DNA from: Mesorhizobium jarvisii
GTDB lineage: Bacteria > Pseudomonadota > Alphaproteobacteria > Rhizobiales > Rhizobiaceae
Length of the DNA stretch: 64,000 nt
Direction of reading: 5' to 3'
NCBI RefSeq assembly: GCF_003601985.1
Contig: NZ_QZXA01000006.1
Span: forward strand, 1 to 64,000
This document shows positions 7,516 to 17,294 of this stretch, piece by piece (the stretch's first letter is position 1; the number at the start of each line of letters is the position of its first letter). The translations under genes were made by a program, and so were the position numbers. Under the pieces are notes generated by a model, which saw only the letters and a list, made by a program, of their open reading frames with translations, did no database searches and had not been told where the DNA came from.

Positions 7516-8897
7516 GTGTCGCCGAGGCCGATCACGGCAGGCACGAGATCATCATCGTGCGGCGGGGTCATGACGACCACGATGAGGCCCATCATGGCGG
7601 CGTCTGGAAGATCGCCTTCGCCGACTTCATGACCGCCATGATGTGCTTCTTCCTGGTCATGTGGCTCATCAACGCCGCCAATGAACAGACCAAGGCGGCC
7701 GTCGCCAGCTACTTCAACCCGGTCAAGCTGGTCGACCGCAATTCGAGTCGCAAGGGGCTGGAGGATCTGGGCGACGGGCCAAGCGCCATTGGCTCGACGG
7801 CCGACAAACCGCAGCAGACGAAAGCCAAACCCGGCCAGGCTGGCAGCGGTGACGCGGGCTCATCCGACGCCAAGAAGGACAAGCAACAGCCGCAACAAAC
7901 CGACGATCACCTCTTCGCCGACCCCTATGCGGTGCTCTCCGAAATCGCCACCGACACCGGCGTCATGCAGAATGTCAGCCAGAAGGGCGACGGCGGCGCG
8001 CAAAGCGCCGGGCCGGCGACGGGCGCCTCGGGCGGCGCATCCTACCGCGATCCCTTCGAGCCGGACTTCTGGTCGCAGCAGGTGGCCACACCCGCCGCCG
8101 AGGCGAGCGCCCAACGCCCCAAGATCGAGGGCGATCCGCTCAAGCCAGGCGACAAGGCCGCCGAAACGCAGGTCGCCAAGGTCAAGGCCGTGCTGCCGGC
8201 GCCGCCCGTCAAGGATGCCCCGCTCGAGCCCCTGGCCGAGGATGGCAAGGACGCCGCCGCGACGATGGCCAAGGCTGGCGAAACCAAGGCTGGCGAAACC
8301 AAGGCCGGCGGTGCCAATGCCGGTGATGCCAAGGCGGGCGACAGCAAGGCCGTGGCTGCCGCCAAGGCGGATAGTGCAGCCGCCGCGCAAGAGACGACCG
8401 CGCCTGAAGCCGGGGAGAAGCAGCCGACCGCCGCTGCCGTGAAGGCCGCGGCCGACGTCAAGCAACAGCTGGCCGAAGCCTTCAAGCCTGGCGACAAGCT
8501 GCACGACGGCGTCTCGGTCGAAGCCACCGACAAGGGCGTCGTCATCTCGATCACCGACCAGCTCGACTTCGGCATGTTCGAAGTCGGATCGGCGGTGCCG
8601 AGCCGCGAACTGGTGCTGGCGATGGAAAAGATCGGCCGCATCGTCAACAGCCAGAAGGGCACGATCAGCATCAACGGCCACACCGATGCGCGCCCCTTCC
8701 GCAGCGCCAGCTACGACAATTGGCGGCTGTCGACGGCGCGCGCGCATTCCGCCTACTACATGCTCGTGCGCGGCGGCGTCGACGAACGTCGCATCACCGA
8801 GGTCGCCGGCTTCGCCGACCGCCAGCCGAAGGATCCGGCCGATCCCCTGTCGGCGGCCAACCGCCGCATCGAGATCCTGATGGCGACCGGAGGATGA
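7512..8897 (+). CDS. motB: Flagellar stator protein MotB
   Basis: 461 aa. The ATG at 7512 is chosen because it overlaps the preceding stop (ATGA) and gives the usual short cytoplasmic N terminus; an upstream in-frame start at 7482 is less likely. One helix (KIAFADFMTAMMCFFLVMWL) contains the proton-carrying Asp (about residue 38). A long periplasmic linker, rich in Ala, Lys and Gly with repeats of KAGETKAG type (about residues 245-310), leads to an OmpA-like peptidoglycan-binding domain (SINGHTDARPF ... NRRIEILMATGG). Larger than enteric MotB, as is usual in rhizobia. Its partner MotA is not in the window. Confidence 0.95.
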   Translation: MSVAEADHGRHEIIIVRRGHDDHDEAHHGGVWKIAFADFMTAMMCFFLVMWLINAANEQTKAAVASYFNPVKLVDRNSSRKGLEDLGDGPSAIGSTADKPQQTKAKPGQAGSGDAGSSDAKKDKQQPQQTDDHLFADPYAVLSEIATDTGVMQNVSQKGDGGAQSAGPATGASGGASYRDPFEPDFWSQQVATPAAEASAQRPKIEGDPLKPGDKAAETQVAKVKAVLPAPPVKDAPLEPLAEDGKDAAATMAKAGETKAGETKAGGANAGDAKAGDSKAVAAAKADSAAAAQETTAPEAGEKQPTAAAVKAAADVKQQLAEAFKPGDKLHDGVSVEATDKGVVISITDQLDFGMFEVGSAVPSRELVLAMEKIGRIVNSQKGTISINGHTDARPFRSASYDNWRLSTARAHSAYYMLVRGGVDERRITEVAGFADRQPKDPADPLSAANRRIEILMATGG

Positions 8898-10267
8898 AGC
8901 GGGCGGCCGTCACCAGCCGGCTGATGGGCCTGTTGCTGCTGGCAGCCGGATATCCGTCGGCCGGCTTTGCCCAGGACACGCTGCAGCCCTACCAGCTGGT
9001 GCGCTCGCTGCAGCTGGTCCAGGACCGCATCGCCGCCGGCGATCACGCCGCGATGCCGATGCAGGCCAAGCTGCTCGAGATGATTGATACCCGGCTGCGC
9101 GAAGCGGATGCGGAGGACTTCAAGGACCCCAAGAATTTTCGCGCGCTCCTGGTCTACGGCATGAGTGGCGGCAATCCCGTGACCGTCGAGGCGGCGGTTT
9201 CTCGTGCCAAGGCCGTCGATGCCCAAGACCTCTCAATCGCCAAGGGCGTCATAAACTATCTGGTTGGCCGACCCACCGGTGCGATCGAAGTCCTGAGGCC
9301 AATCGATCCTATGACGCTGCCCAGCGACCTCGGTGCTTTTCTTGCCTTGGTCAAAGGGTCGCTGATGGCGACGGACGACCCGGTGATGGCGCTCACGCTG
9401 CTCGATGAGGCCAAGCTGCTCAGCCCCGGCACACTGGTCGAGGAAGCGGCCCTGCGGCGTTCGGTCGGCATCGCCGTCACCAGAGGCGACGCAGCACGGT
9501 TCGCGCGTGCCTCCACCCAATATGTCGAGCGCTATCTCTATTCACCCTATGCCAGCCAGTTCGCCGATTCCTTCGTCTCCGGCGTCATTACCCTGCACAT
9601 GTCGATCAGCCAGGACAAGCTCGCCGACATCACCTCGATGATGGATCCCGAGCGCGAGAAGGTGATCTATCTGCGTATCGCCCGCCGCGCCGCGATCGAC
9701 GGCCTCAGCGAATTGTCGGCCTTTGCCTCCGCGCGGGCCGAGCAGGGCCGCGACGGCAACACCAATCAGGGCGATCCGCGCGCCGAGCTTTACTCGAGCC
9801 TGTCCACGGTGACTTCCGGTACGATCGAGGATGTGCGCACCAAGCTCGGCAAGATCGACCGCAGCAGGCTGTCGGACGGTGACCGTGCCCTGCTCGACGC
9901 CGCACAGGCGATCGCCGGTGAGGTGGTGGCGCCGCCTGCTTCCCTTCCGGCGGCAACTCCGGCGTCTGCACCCCTTGCACCGCAGCCCAAATCCGAGGTC
10001 GCCGCCACACAGGCCACCGACGCGGCCGGATTGCCGCCCGTCGAAGGTGCCGTCTCCGAACAGCCCGCCGCCTCGCCATCCGGCGGGACGGTGGCCCCCG
10101 CACCGAGCGCGACGGCGCCTTCAGCCGATTCGGCGACGGTCCTGCCGGCATCGGCGCCGGCAGCTTCTGCCGGTCCCGACACGACCGATCCGACCGACGC
10201 CGCCATGATGAAAACCCGTCGACAGCTCGACCTGATCGACCAGATGCTTGGAGCCGCCCCGAAATGA
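8894..10267 (+). CDS. motC: Chemotaxis/motility protein MotC
   Basis: 457 aa from ATG at 8894, which overlaps the motB stop by 4 bp and follows GGAGG. A signal peptide (LLLLAAGYPSAGFAQ) is followed by an alpha-helical periplasmic domain (LQPYQLVRSLQLVQDRIAAG; AVDAQDLSIAKGVINYLVGR) and a Pro/Ala-rich tail (about residues 345-440). MotC is a rhizobial motor protein that binds the periplasmic part of MotB and modulates rotary speed; it needs MotE, which is also encoded here (1-575). Confidence 0.93.
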   Translation: MKRAAVTSRLMGLLLLAAGYPSAGFAQDTLQPYQLVRSLQLVQDRIAAGDHAAMPMQAKLLEMIDTRLREADAEDFKDPKNFRALLVYGMSGGNPVTVEAAVSRAKAVDAQDLSIAKGVINYLVGRPTGAIEVLRPIDPMTLPSDLGAFLALVKGSLMATDDPVMALTLLDEAKLLSPGTLVEEAALRRSVGIAVTRGDAARFARASTQYVERYLYSPYASQFADSFVSGVITLHMSISQDKLADITSMMDPEREKVIYLRIARRAAIDGLSELSAFASARAEQGRDGNTNQGDPRAELYSSLSTVTSGTIEDVRTKLGKIDRSRLSDGDRALLDAAQAIAGEVVAPPASLPAATPASAPLAPQPKSEVAATQATDAAGLPPVEGAVSEQPAASPSGGTVAPAPSATAPSADSATVLPASAPAASAGPDTTDPTDAAMMKTRRQLDLIDQMLGAAPK

Positions 10268-11643
10268 CCCCCAGTCTCGGCCCGGCCCTGCCAGGATTTA
10301 CCGCCGCGCGCACGGCGGAGCAGCCGGCCGCCCCCGGCAAGAAGGATGATGCTGGTTTCGGCAAGATGGTGCATGGCAGCGCGGGCCAGGCGGAAAAGCA
10401 GCCGACGACCGAGGGACGCGCGCGCGACCCGCGCTGGAGCAAGCTTGCCGCCGGCCTTGCGGCACAGGCAGGCGAGGACGAGGCAATGCCGGCCGGCAGG
10501 GCGAGGACCACGCCCACCGGATCGACGGCAGCGAAATCCGTGAAGGACGCCAAGGGCGCCGAGGCGGACAAGGACGCCGATACCGAAACGCCAGCGACCG
10601 AAGCCAGCGCAATGCCGCTCGACGATCATCTGCCATTGCTGATGGCATTTCATGACCTGCGCCATTTCTCGACATCGGCCAAGTCAGCCGACGCAAGCGA
10701 GGCCGGACAGGAACCGGCGCTCGACGGGCAGCTCCTGTCAAAAGCCTATCGGGCGACATCCGCCGCCGGGCACGACGACCTCGAACCGATGCCGAAGCCC
10801 GAGCAGGTCTCACTCGTGGACGGGCCGTTGAAGAAGCTCGACGGCCAATCCGGCCGCGACGCGAGCGCCGGCACTGGCGCGCCACGGCGTGACAATGCAA
10901 TGGCCGCCGGCCCGCCGCCCGAGACCACAACCGCCGATGTGCCGGGCGTCGAACAGAAGCAGGCGGCGCCGCAGCTGAAGTCCATCGCCGACGTCCAGTC
11001 CTCGTTGCGGTCGGAGCCAGGAAAACAGCTCTCGGCCCAGGCGCGCGTCGACGTGGTTTCCGAGCGCAGCTTCCCTGCTCCGCCGCAGGCGTCGATGAGC
11101 CAGGCAGCACTCAACGTAATCAACGCCGTAGCGGCCGATGTTGGTCCGCAGCATGCGTTTTCGACCGCCGCCGCGACCACCCAGATGGCCGGCTCTGTTG
11201 CCGTTCCGACACATGTGTTGAAGATCGAACTTCACCCGGCCGAACTGGGCATGGTCACCGCCCATCTTCGCCTCTCGGGAGAACAACTCTCGATTGAATT
11301 GAAGCCCGAAACACACGACGCCTACCGCCGGCTTTCCAGCGACAGCGAGGCAATCGTCAAGTCGCTGCGCGGGCTGGGCTTCGAGGTTGATAAGGTCACC
11401 ATCATGCAACCTCCGGTGGCAGTTGCGGCTACGACCCGGACGGATGCAACCGCCCCGCTCACGGCCGCGCCTGGCCGCGACCAATCCGCCTTTCAGCCCG
11501 GAAACTCCAGTGGCGGCAACGGTGGAGCCGGCGGCCAGCAACAGGGCCAGCAGTCCGCAAGGGGTAATCATGATGACGCGCAAGCCCACGGCCGCGCCGC
11601 TTCGCCATCTCGCGAGCGCGCTGGCGGCGATATCTTTATCTAG
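10264..11643 (+). CDS. fliK: Flagellar hook-length control protein FliK (formerly MotD)
   Basis: 459 aa, starting in a 4-bp overlap with the motC stop. The N-terminal two thirds are low-complexity, Ala/Pro/Lys-rich and probably disordered, as expected for a molecular ruler. The C-terminal flg_hook domain is clear at about residues 318-380 (LKIELHPAELGMVTAHLRLS; SEAIVKSLRGLGFEVDKVTI), followed by a Gly/Gln-rich tail. In Sinorhizobium the gene at this place was first called motD and later shown to be FliK. Its 3' end overlaps the transglycosylase gene in another frame. Confidence 0.9.
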   Translation: MTPSLGPALPGFTAARTAEQPAAPGKKDDAGFGKMVHGSAGQAEKQPTTEGRARDPRWSKLAAGLAAQAGEDEAMPAGRARTTPTGSTAAKSVKDAKGAEADKDADTETPATEASAMPLDDHLPLLMAFHDLRHFSTSAKSADASEAGQEPALDGQLLSKAYRATSAAGHDDLEPMPKPEQVSLVDGPLKKLDGQSGRDASAGTGAPRRDNAMAAGPPPETTTADVPGVEQKQAAPQLKSIADVQSSLRSEPGKQLSAQARVDVVSERSFPAPPQASMSQAALNVINAVAADVGPQHAFSTAAATTQMAGSVAVPTHVLKIELHPAELGMVTAHLRLSGEQLSIELKPETHDAYRRLSSDSEAIVKSLRGLGFEVDKVTIMQPPVAVAATTRTDATAPLTAAPGRDQSAFQPGNSSGGNGGAGGQQQGQQSARGNHDDAQAHGRAASPSRERAGGDIFI

Positions 11644-12160
11644 CCTCGCCAACGCCGCCCTCGCCGCTACCAATCCCTGCGAGCCCGAGATCCTGCGCGC
11701 CGCTGATCGCTATGGCGTGCCCGCTGGCATCCTCTATGCCGTCGGCTTGACCGAGACGGGCAAGAAAGGCAGCCTTCAGCCTAACGCATTGAATATAGAA
11801 GGAAAAGCGATCTTCCCCAGGAGCCGGGCCGAAGCGCTTGCCACCTTCGCCAATGCCCAGCGCGAGGGCAAGACACTGATCGATCTCGGCTGCATGCAGA
11901 TCAACCACCACTATCATTCCTCGCACTTCCGCAGCGTCGAGGACATGCTCGACCCGCGCCAGAACGTCGACTATGCGGCGCGTTTCCTGGCCAGTCTCCA
12001 TGCCCGCCACGAGACCTGGTCGATGGCCGTCGCCCGCTACCATGCCGGCCCCGACAACGACCCGGCGCAGAAGGTCTATGTCTGCAGGGTGATCGCCAAT
12101 ATGGTCGCCACCGGTTTCGGCAAATGGACAACCAACGCCCGCACCTTCTGCAACCCTTAA
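11570..12160 (+). CDS. Lytic transglycosylase, SLT-domain, flagellar cluster
   Basis: 196 aa. Two ATGs in a row (11570 and 11573) follow AAGGGG, so the start is one of these; the gene overlaps the 3' end of fliK by 74 bp in a different frame. A signal peptide (LASALAAISLSSLANAALAA) precedes an SLT-type domain: catalytic Glu in LYAVGLTETGKKG, then DLGCMQINHHYH and VARYHAGPDN. It should cleave peptidoglycan to let the rod through the wall. The FlgJ-type protein at 44740 has no muramidase domain, so this enzyme may supply that activity. The same gene lies between fliK and rem in Sinorhizobium. Confidence 0.88.
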   Translation: MMTRKPTAAPLRHLASALAAISLSSLANAALAATNPCEPEILRAADRYGVPAGILYAVGLTETGKKGSLQPNALNIEGKAIFPRSRAEALATFANAQREGKTLIDLGCMQINHHYHSSHFRSVEDMLDPRQNVDYAARFLASLHARHETWSMAVARYHAGPDNDPAQKVYVCRVIANMVATGFGKWTTNARTFCNP

Positions 12161-12383
12161 GCGTATCTTCTGCCCCTAATACGCCCGTAGCACTGCTCAG
12201 GGCTTGCCGTTTTGACTTACCCAGAACTTCCCCCCGCAAGCATATCTGGTTGCACGCTAATGCAACCGGCACGATTCCAGACTCCCAAGAAACTAGTTAC
12301 AAGAAATGACGGTTGTTCAGGATTCCCGCCAACGGTTAGGCCTTTCCCCACGGGGCAAATGTGCTGATTCGGAGGCGGGGCCG

Positions 12384-13052
12384 ATGATCGTGATCGTTGA
12401 CGAGCGAGAGCTCGTAACTGAGGGATACAATTCACTTTTTGATCGCGAGGGCGTCGCCTGCGCGGGCTTCGCGCCCGGCGAATTCGGCGAGTGGGTCAAC
12501 TCGGCCGCCGACACCGACCTGCGATCGGTGCGGGCCTTCCTGATCGGCGACTGCCGCGACGGCGCCATCTCTCCGCGCCAGATCCGCGACCGCACCGGCG
12601 CTCCGGTCATTGCGCTCAGCGAGCAGCATTCCCTGGAAAACACGCTGCGGTTGTTCGAGAGCGGCGTCGACGACGTCATCCGCAAGCCCGTCCATATCAG
12701 AGAGATCCTGGCCCGCATCACCGCCATCCGCCGGCGCGCCCATGAGGATGTCGCCTACACCGAGATCGGCGCCATGCGCATCTTCATGGACGGCCGCGAC
12801 CCGGAGATCGATGGCCAGCCGCTGCCCCTGCCGCGCCGCGAACGCCGCATCCTCGAATATCTGGCGAGCAACCGCGGCCGCCGCGTCACCAAGACCCAGG
12901 TCTTCAACGCCATCTACGGCATCTTCGACGAAGAGGTCGAGGAGAACGTGGTGGAAAGCCACATCAGCAAATTGCGCAAGAAGCTGCGCGAGAAGCTGGG
13001 CACCGACCCGATCGATTCCAAACGCTTCCTCGGCTACCGGCTCGTCTTCTGA
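12384..13052 (+). CDS. rem: Flagellar transcriptional regulator Rem/FtcR
   Basis: 222 aa from ATG at 12384, preceded by GGAGG; the frame extends upstream to 12306 but the family begins [11 protein letters not shown]. The N terminus is a receiver-like domain with D6/E7, a possible D56 (FLIGDC), S79 (IALSE) and K101 (IRKPV) in receiver positions. The C terminus is an OmpR-type winged helix ([40 protein letters not shown]). Rem (Sinorhizobium) and FtcR (Brucella) are orphan regulators, without an adjacent kinase, that activate late flagellar genes. The gene sits just before flgE, one expected target. Confidence 0.93.
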   Translation: MIVIVDERELVTEGYNSLFDREGVACAGFAPGEFGEWVNSAADTDLRSVRAFLIGDCRDGAISPRQIRDRTGAPVIALSEQHSLENTLRLFESGVDDVIRKPVHIREILARITAIRRRAHEDVAYTEIGAMRIFMDGRDPEIDGQPLPLPRRERRILEYLASNRGRRVTKTQVFNAIYGIFDEEVEENVVESHISKLRKKLREKLGTDPIDSKRFLGYRLVF

Positions 13053-13131
13053 TGCCGCGCCGCGCCAGCCTCGCGCAAGACAGGACGCGTAGCCTCGCCA
13101 CCAGTGGCATGGATATTGCGGAGACATCTCG

Positions 13132-14388
13132 ATGAGCCTCTACGGAATGATGCGGACCGGCGTTTCCGGCATGAACGCCCAGGCCAACCGCCTGTCGACA
13201 ACCGCCGACAACATCGCGAATTCCGACACCACCGGCTACAAGCGGTCCTCGGCCGAATTCTCGACCCTGATCATGCCGTCGACGGGCGGCGCCTATAATT
13301 CCGGCGGCGTCACCACGACGATCCGGCAGGCGGTGAGCGATCCGGGCGTGCTGCAGTACACGACCTCTGTCTCCGACCTTGCCGTCAGCGGCGATGGTTT
13401 CTTCGTCGTCCAGGATCCGAGCGGCACGCCTTTCCTGACCCGCGCCGGCGCCTTCGTCCCCGACGCACAGGGCAGGCTGGTCAACGCGGCCGGCTTCCAG
13501 CTGATGGCTTACAGCTACGCCAATGGCACCCCGGCGGCGACGGTGAACGGCTTCGAAGGCCTGGAGCCGGTCGTCATCTCCGACCAGGGCCTAACCGCGA
13601 CACCAAGCACCCAGGGTACTTACAGCGGCAATCTGCCAGCGGGTGCGACGCCGGTCGTCGCCGCCAACCTGCCCGGCGCCAACGCCGCCACGGCGCAGTA
13701 CACCTCGAAATCGTCGATGGTCGCCTATGACAACCTCGGCAACAAAAAACTGCTCGACGTCTATTTCACCAATACCGGTGCCGGCACTTGGCAGGTGGCG
13801 GTTTTCGATCAGTCGAAGGCGACGCCAGGAACATCGTTCCCCTACACCGGCGGCGCCCTCGGCACGGCCAACCTGACCTTCGACACCACGACCGGCAAGC
13901 TCACCGGCGCGACCACCGGCGTTTCATTCACCGTGCCGGGTGGCGCGAGCCTCAATCTCGACCTGTCGAAGCTGACGCAGCTCGGCACAGGCTTCACGGT
14001 CTCCGACGCCCAGGTCAATGGCAACGCGCCCAGCACCATCGACAAGGTCCAGATCAGCAAGGACGGCACCATCTACGCCCAGTACAAGGACGGTTCCACC
14101 AAGCCGCTCTACAAGATCCCTCTGGCCGACGTGCAAAGCCCGGACCAGCTCAAGGCCCTGCCCGGCAATGTCTATGCGCAAGGCACCGATTCCGGCGCGA
14201 TCCGTGTCGGCTTCGCCAATGAGGGCAAGGCCGGTTCGATCATCTCCGGCGCGCTCGAGAATTCAAACGTCGATATCGCCGAGGAATTGACTGACATGAT
14301 CGCGGCGCAGCGCAGCTACACCGCCAATTCGAAAGTCTTCCAGACCGGTTCCGACCTGATGGACGTCCTTGTCAACCTGAAGAGATAA
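13132..14388 (+). CDS. flgE: Flagellar hook protein FlgE
   Basis: 418 aa with GGAGA 7 bp before the ATG. The N terminus has the axial-protein signature (SLYGMMRTGVSGMNAQANRL, then ADNIANSDTTGYKRSSAEF), the middle holds the FlgE hook domains, and the C terminus is the conserved heptad region (SNVDIAEELTDMIAAQRSYT then ANSKVFQTGSDLMDVLVNLK). It polymerises into the hook. First gene of the rem-proximal operon flgE-flgK-flgL-flaF-flbT-flgD-fliQ. Confidence 0.97.
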   Translation: MSLYGMMRTGVSGMNAQANRLSTTADNIANSDTTGYKRSSAEFSTLIMPSTGGAYNSGGVTTTIRQAVSDPGVLQYTTSVSDLAVSGDGFFVVQDPSGTPFLTRAGAFVPDAQGRLVNAAGFQLMAYSYANGTPAATVNGFEGLEPVVISDQGLTATPSTQGTYSGNLPAGATPVVAANLPGANAATAQYTSKSSMVAYDNLGNKKLLDVYFTNTGAGTWQVAVFDQSKATPGTSFPYTGGALGTANLTFDTTTGKLTGATTGVSFTVPGGASLNLDLSKLTQLGTGFTVSDAQVNGNAPSTIDKVQISKDGTIYAQYKDGSTKPLYKIPLADVQSPDQLKALPGNVYAQGTDSGAIRVGFANEGKAGSIISGALENSNVDIAEELTDMIAAQRSYTANSKVFQTGSDLMDVLVNLKR

Positions 14389-14415
14389 ACCGGGCGTGGC
14401 CCGTGAAAGACCAGC

Positions 14416-15870
14416 ATGTCGTTATCTTCCGCATTGAGCATCGCCCAATCGGCGCTTATGAGTACCGCGCGTCAGACCAGCGTTGTCACGCGCAACGTCT
14501 CGGACGCCTCCAATCCGGATTATGCGCGCCGCATCGCCGTCGTCACCAGTACGGCGCCCGGCGCGCGTTCGGTTGATATCCAGCGCGTCGCCAACGACCT
14601 GCTCTTCCGGCAGAATCTCGGTGCCTTGTCGGCTTATAGCGGCCAGAACGCGCTCTACAGCGGCATGGATCAGCTGGACGTTTCGGTCAACGGCGTCGAC
14701 AATGCCTCCTCGCCCTCGACGGCCATCGCCAATCTGCAGCAGGCGCTGCAGCTCTACGCCACCTCGCCGTCCAACCAGAATCTCGGCTCCAGCGTCATCG
14801 ACACGGCCAAGCAGGTCGTGCGCTCCCTGAATGAAGGCTCCAAGGCCATTCAGGATTTCCGCACCCAGACCGACGGCCAGATCGACACGGCGGTCAAGGA
14901 CCTCAACTCGCTGCTCGGCCAGTTCCAGGACGCCAACCAGGCGGTCATATCCGGAACCCGTTCTGGCACCGATGTTTCCGATGCGCTCGACCAGCGCGAC
15001 GCGCTGCTGAAGAAGATCGCGGACTATGTTCCGATATCGACCTTCACGCGCGGCGACAACGACATGGTCATCACCACGGGTGACGGCACCACGCTGTTCG
15101 AGACGATACCGCGCACGGTGAGCTTCACGCCGGCGGCCGGCTATGCCGCCGGTGCCCCCGGCAACACCATCTATATCGACAATGTGCCGGTCTCGGCGGG
15201 AAGCGGCGGCAACACCACCGCCAGCGGCAAGCTTGCCGGCCTGCTGCAGCTGCGCGACGGCGTCGCCTCGACCATGCAGGGCCAGCTCGACGAGACCGCG
15301 CGCGGCCTGATCACGGCCTTTGCCGAGACCGCGCCCTCGATGCCCAACGCCGCCGGCCTGTTCACCTGGTCCGGCGCGCCGGCGGTGCCGGCTGCGGGCA
15401 CGCTGGTCAATGGCCTGGCCGGCACGATCAGCATCAATGCGGCGATGGATCCGAGCGCCGGCGGCAATCCGACATTGCTGCGCGACGGCGGCGCCAACGG
15501 TGCGGCCTATGTCGCCAACACCAGCGGCGGCGCTTCCTATTCCAGCCTTCTGATTGCCTATGGCGACCGGCTCGACCAGCCGATGACGTTCGACCCCGCC
15601 GCCGGCATTTCGGCAACATCAAGCGTTTCCGACTACGCCGCCAATTCGATCGGCTGGCTGCAGGGCATGCGCCAGCAGGCTTCGACCGCCGCCGACGCGA
15701 AGGAAGCGCTGGCACAGCGCAGCTCCGAGGCGCTATCCAATGCGACCGGCGTCAATGTCGACCAGGAAATGTCGCTGATGCTCGACCTCGAACATACCTA
15801 TCAGGCATCGGCCCGGATGATGAAGACCGTCGACGACATGATGACGGCCCTGTTGAACGCGGTGGGATAA
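14416..15870 (+). CDS. flgK: Hook-associated protein 1 FlgK
   Basis: 484 aa. N terminus SLSSALSIAQSALMSTARQT and VVTRNVSDASNPDYARRIAV, a helical D1 region (DQLDVSVNGVDNASSPSTAI), a variable middle, and C-terminal NVDQEMSLMLDLEHTYQASA RMMKTVDDMM typical of HAP1. It forms the first layer of the hook-filament junction. 27 bp after flgE and 3 bp before flgL, so one transcript is likely. Confidence 0.94.
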   Translation: MSLSSALSIAQSALMSTARQTSVVTRNVSDASNPDYARRIAVVTSTAPGARSVDIQRVANDLLFRQNLGALSAYSGQNALYSGMDQLDVSVNGVDNASSPSTAIANLQQALQLYATSPSNQNLGSSVIDTAKQVVRSLNEGSKAIQDFRTQTDGQIDTAVKDLNSLLGQFQDANQAVISGTRSGTDVSDALDQRDALLKKIADYVPISTFTRGDNDMVITTGDGTTLFETIPRTVSFTPAAGYAAGAPGNTIYIDNVPVSAGSGGNTTASGKLAGLLQLRDGVASTMQGQLDETARGLITAFAETAPSMPNAAGLFTWSGAPAVPAAGTLVNGLAGTISINAAMDPSAGGNPTLLRDGGANGAAYVANTSGGASYSSLLIAYGDRLDQPMTFDPAAGISATSSVSDYAANSIGWLQGMRQQASTAADAKEALAQRSSEALSNATGVNVDQEMSLMLDLEHTYQASARMMKTVDDMMTALLNAVG

Positions 15871-15873
15871 CCC

Positions 15874-16917
15874 ATGACTTCAGTCTCTTCGGCCGCCCTC
15901 ACCAACGCCATGCGCTATCAACAGATGCGCATGCAGGCCGACCTCGTCAAAGCCACGAAAGAATCCTCGACCGGCAGGGTCGCCGATGTCGGCCTGGCAT
16001 TGGGCGGACGCACCGCCCAGTCCGTCACCTTTTCACGCGACCTCGACCGGCTGAACGTGATCGTCGATTCCAACGGGCTGGTCACCGCAAGGCTTGCGTC
16101 GACGCAGACGTCGCTCGGCCAGCTCTCCGGCGTGGCGCAGACCTTCCTGTCCGCCCTGACCACCGCATCATCGGGCGACAACTCCAACAGCCTGACGCAG
16201 TCGACCGGCCAGACGACCCTCCAGCAGCTGACCTCGATCCTCAACACCAGCGTCAACGGCGAATATCTGTTTGCCGGCACCAACACCGACGTCAAGCCGA
16301 TCAACGATTTCACGGCCGCCGGCTCACCGGCCAAGGCCGCCTTCGACGCCTCCTTCGTCGCCAAATTCGGCTTCACGCCCAACGATCCGGCAGCGGCCAA
16401 CATCACCGCCGCCCAGATGGACGATTTCATCACCAACGACGTTGCGCCGCAGTTCCTCGGCGCCGGCTGGCAGACCAATATGTCAAACGCCACCGACCAG
16501 CAGATCGTCAGCCGCATCGCGCTCAACGAAACCACCGAGACCTCGACCAGCGCCAACAGTGACGGCATCAGGAAGCTCGCCATGGCCGCGGCAATGGTCT
16601 CCAGCCTGATGTCCAGCAACATCAGCCGGGCGGCGAAGGACAGCATCGTCACCCACTCGCAGACACTGGTCGGCGAGGCGCTGAGCGGCATCGCCCAGGT
16701 CCAGTCGGAGACCGGTATCGTGCAGAAGCGCGTCTCCGATGCCAGCGACCGCATGAAGACGCAGATCGATCTGTTCGAACGCCATATCCTTGATCTCGAA
16801 GCCGTCGACCCGGCCACGGCCGCCACCAGAGTCGCGGATCTGACTCAGCATATCGAGACGTCCTTCGCCCTGACAGCGCGTCTGCAGCAGCTCAGCCTGT
16901 TGAATTACCTGACCTGA
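15874..16917 (+). CDS. flgL: Hook-associated protein 3 FlgL
   Basis: 347 aa flagellin-like junction protein. N terminus AMRYQQMRMQADLVKATKES with STGRVADVGLALGGRTAQSV in place of the flagellin SRISTG motif; GEYLFAGTNTDVKPINDF is a HAP3 hallmark; C terminus LTARLQQLSLLNYLT matches the flagellin D0 end. It connects FlgK to the filament. Gene order flgK-flgL is universal. Confidence 0.93.
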   Translation: MTSVSSAALTNAMRYQQMRMQADLVKATKESSTGRVADVGLALGGRTAQSVTFSRDLDRLNVIVDSNGLVTARLASTQTSLGQLSGVAQTFLSALTTASSGDNSNSLTQSTGQTTLQQLTSILNTSVNGEYLFAGTNTDVKPINDFTAAGSPAKAAFDASFVAKFGFTPNDPAAANITAAQMDDFITNDVAPQFLGAGWQTNMSNATDQQIVSRIALNETTETSTSANSDGIRKLAMAAAMVSSLMSSNISRAAKDSIVTHSQTLVGEALSGIAQVQSETGIVQKRVSDASDRMKTQIDLFERHILDLEAVDPATAATRVADLTQHIETSFALTARLQQLSLLNYLT

Positions 16918-16946
16918 CAACTTCCAGCGGAACGGTAGAGCCGACG

Positions 16947-17294
16947 ATGTATCAATTCTCCTACGCCGATGTCCAAAGCACCTCCGTCTCGGACGCCAAG
17001 GACCGTGAGCGCGAACTCCTGACTCGCTCGATCGACATGCTGTCGGCGGCCGCCACGGCCGGCCAGGATTCGATGGAGGCGATCGAGGCGCTGAATTTCA
17101 CCAACCGCGTCTGGACAATCTTCGTCGAGGATCTTGGCTCCAGCGACAATGCGCTTCCCAAGGAATTGCGTGCCAACCTGATTTCCATCGGCCTTTGGCT
17201 GCTGCGCGAGGCGGAGGACATCCGCCAGGGCCGCACAAACAATTTCGAAGGGCTGATCGAAGTGTCCCAGATCATCCGCGACGGCATTCAATGA
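16947..17294 (+). CDS. flaF: Flagellar biosynthesis regulator FlaF
   Basis: 115 aa, recognised by MYQFSYADVQSTSVSDAKDR, LLTRSIDMLSAAATAGQDS and NRVWTIFVEDLGSSDNALPK. FlaF is an alphaproteobacterial flagellin-secretion/translation factor that binds flagellin and works against or with FlbT. The stop overlaps the flbT start by 4 bp, so the pair is coupled. Confidence 0.95.
   Translation: MYQFSYADVQSTSVSDAKDRERELLTRSIDMLSAAATAGQDSMEAIEALNFTNRVWTIFVEDLGSSDNALPKELRANLISIGLWLLREAEDIRQGRTNNFEGLIEVSQIIRDGIQ

Noticed and set aside
5671..7595. Long minus-strand frames opposite fliF and the FliH-like gene
   Set aside because: Shadow frames of clear + strand genes; products are compositionally biased and lack domains.
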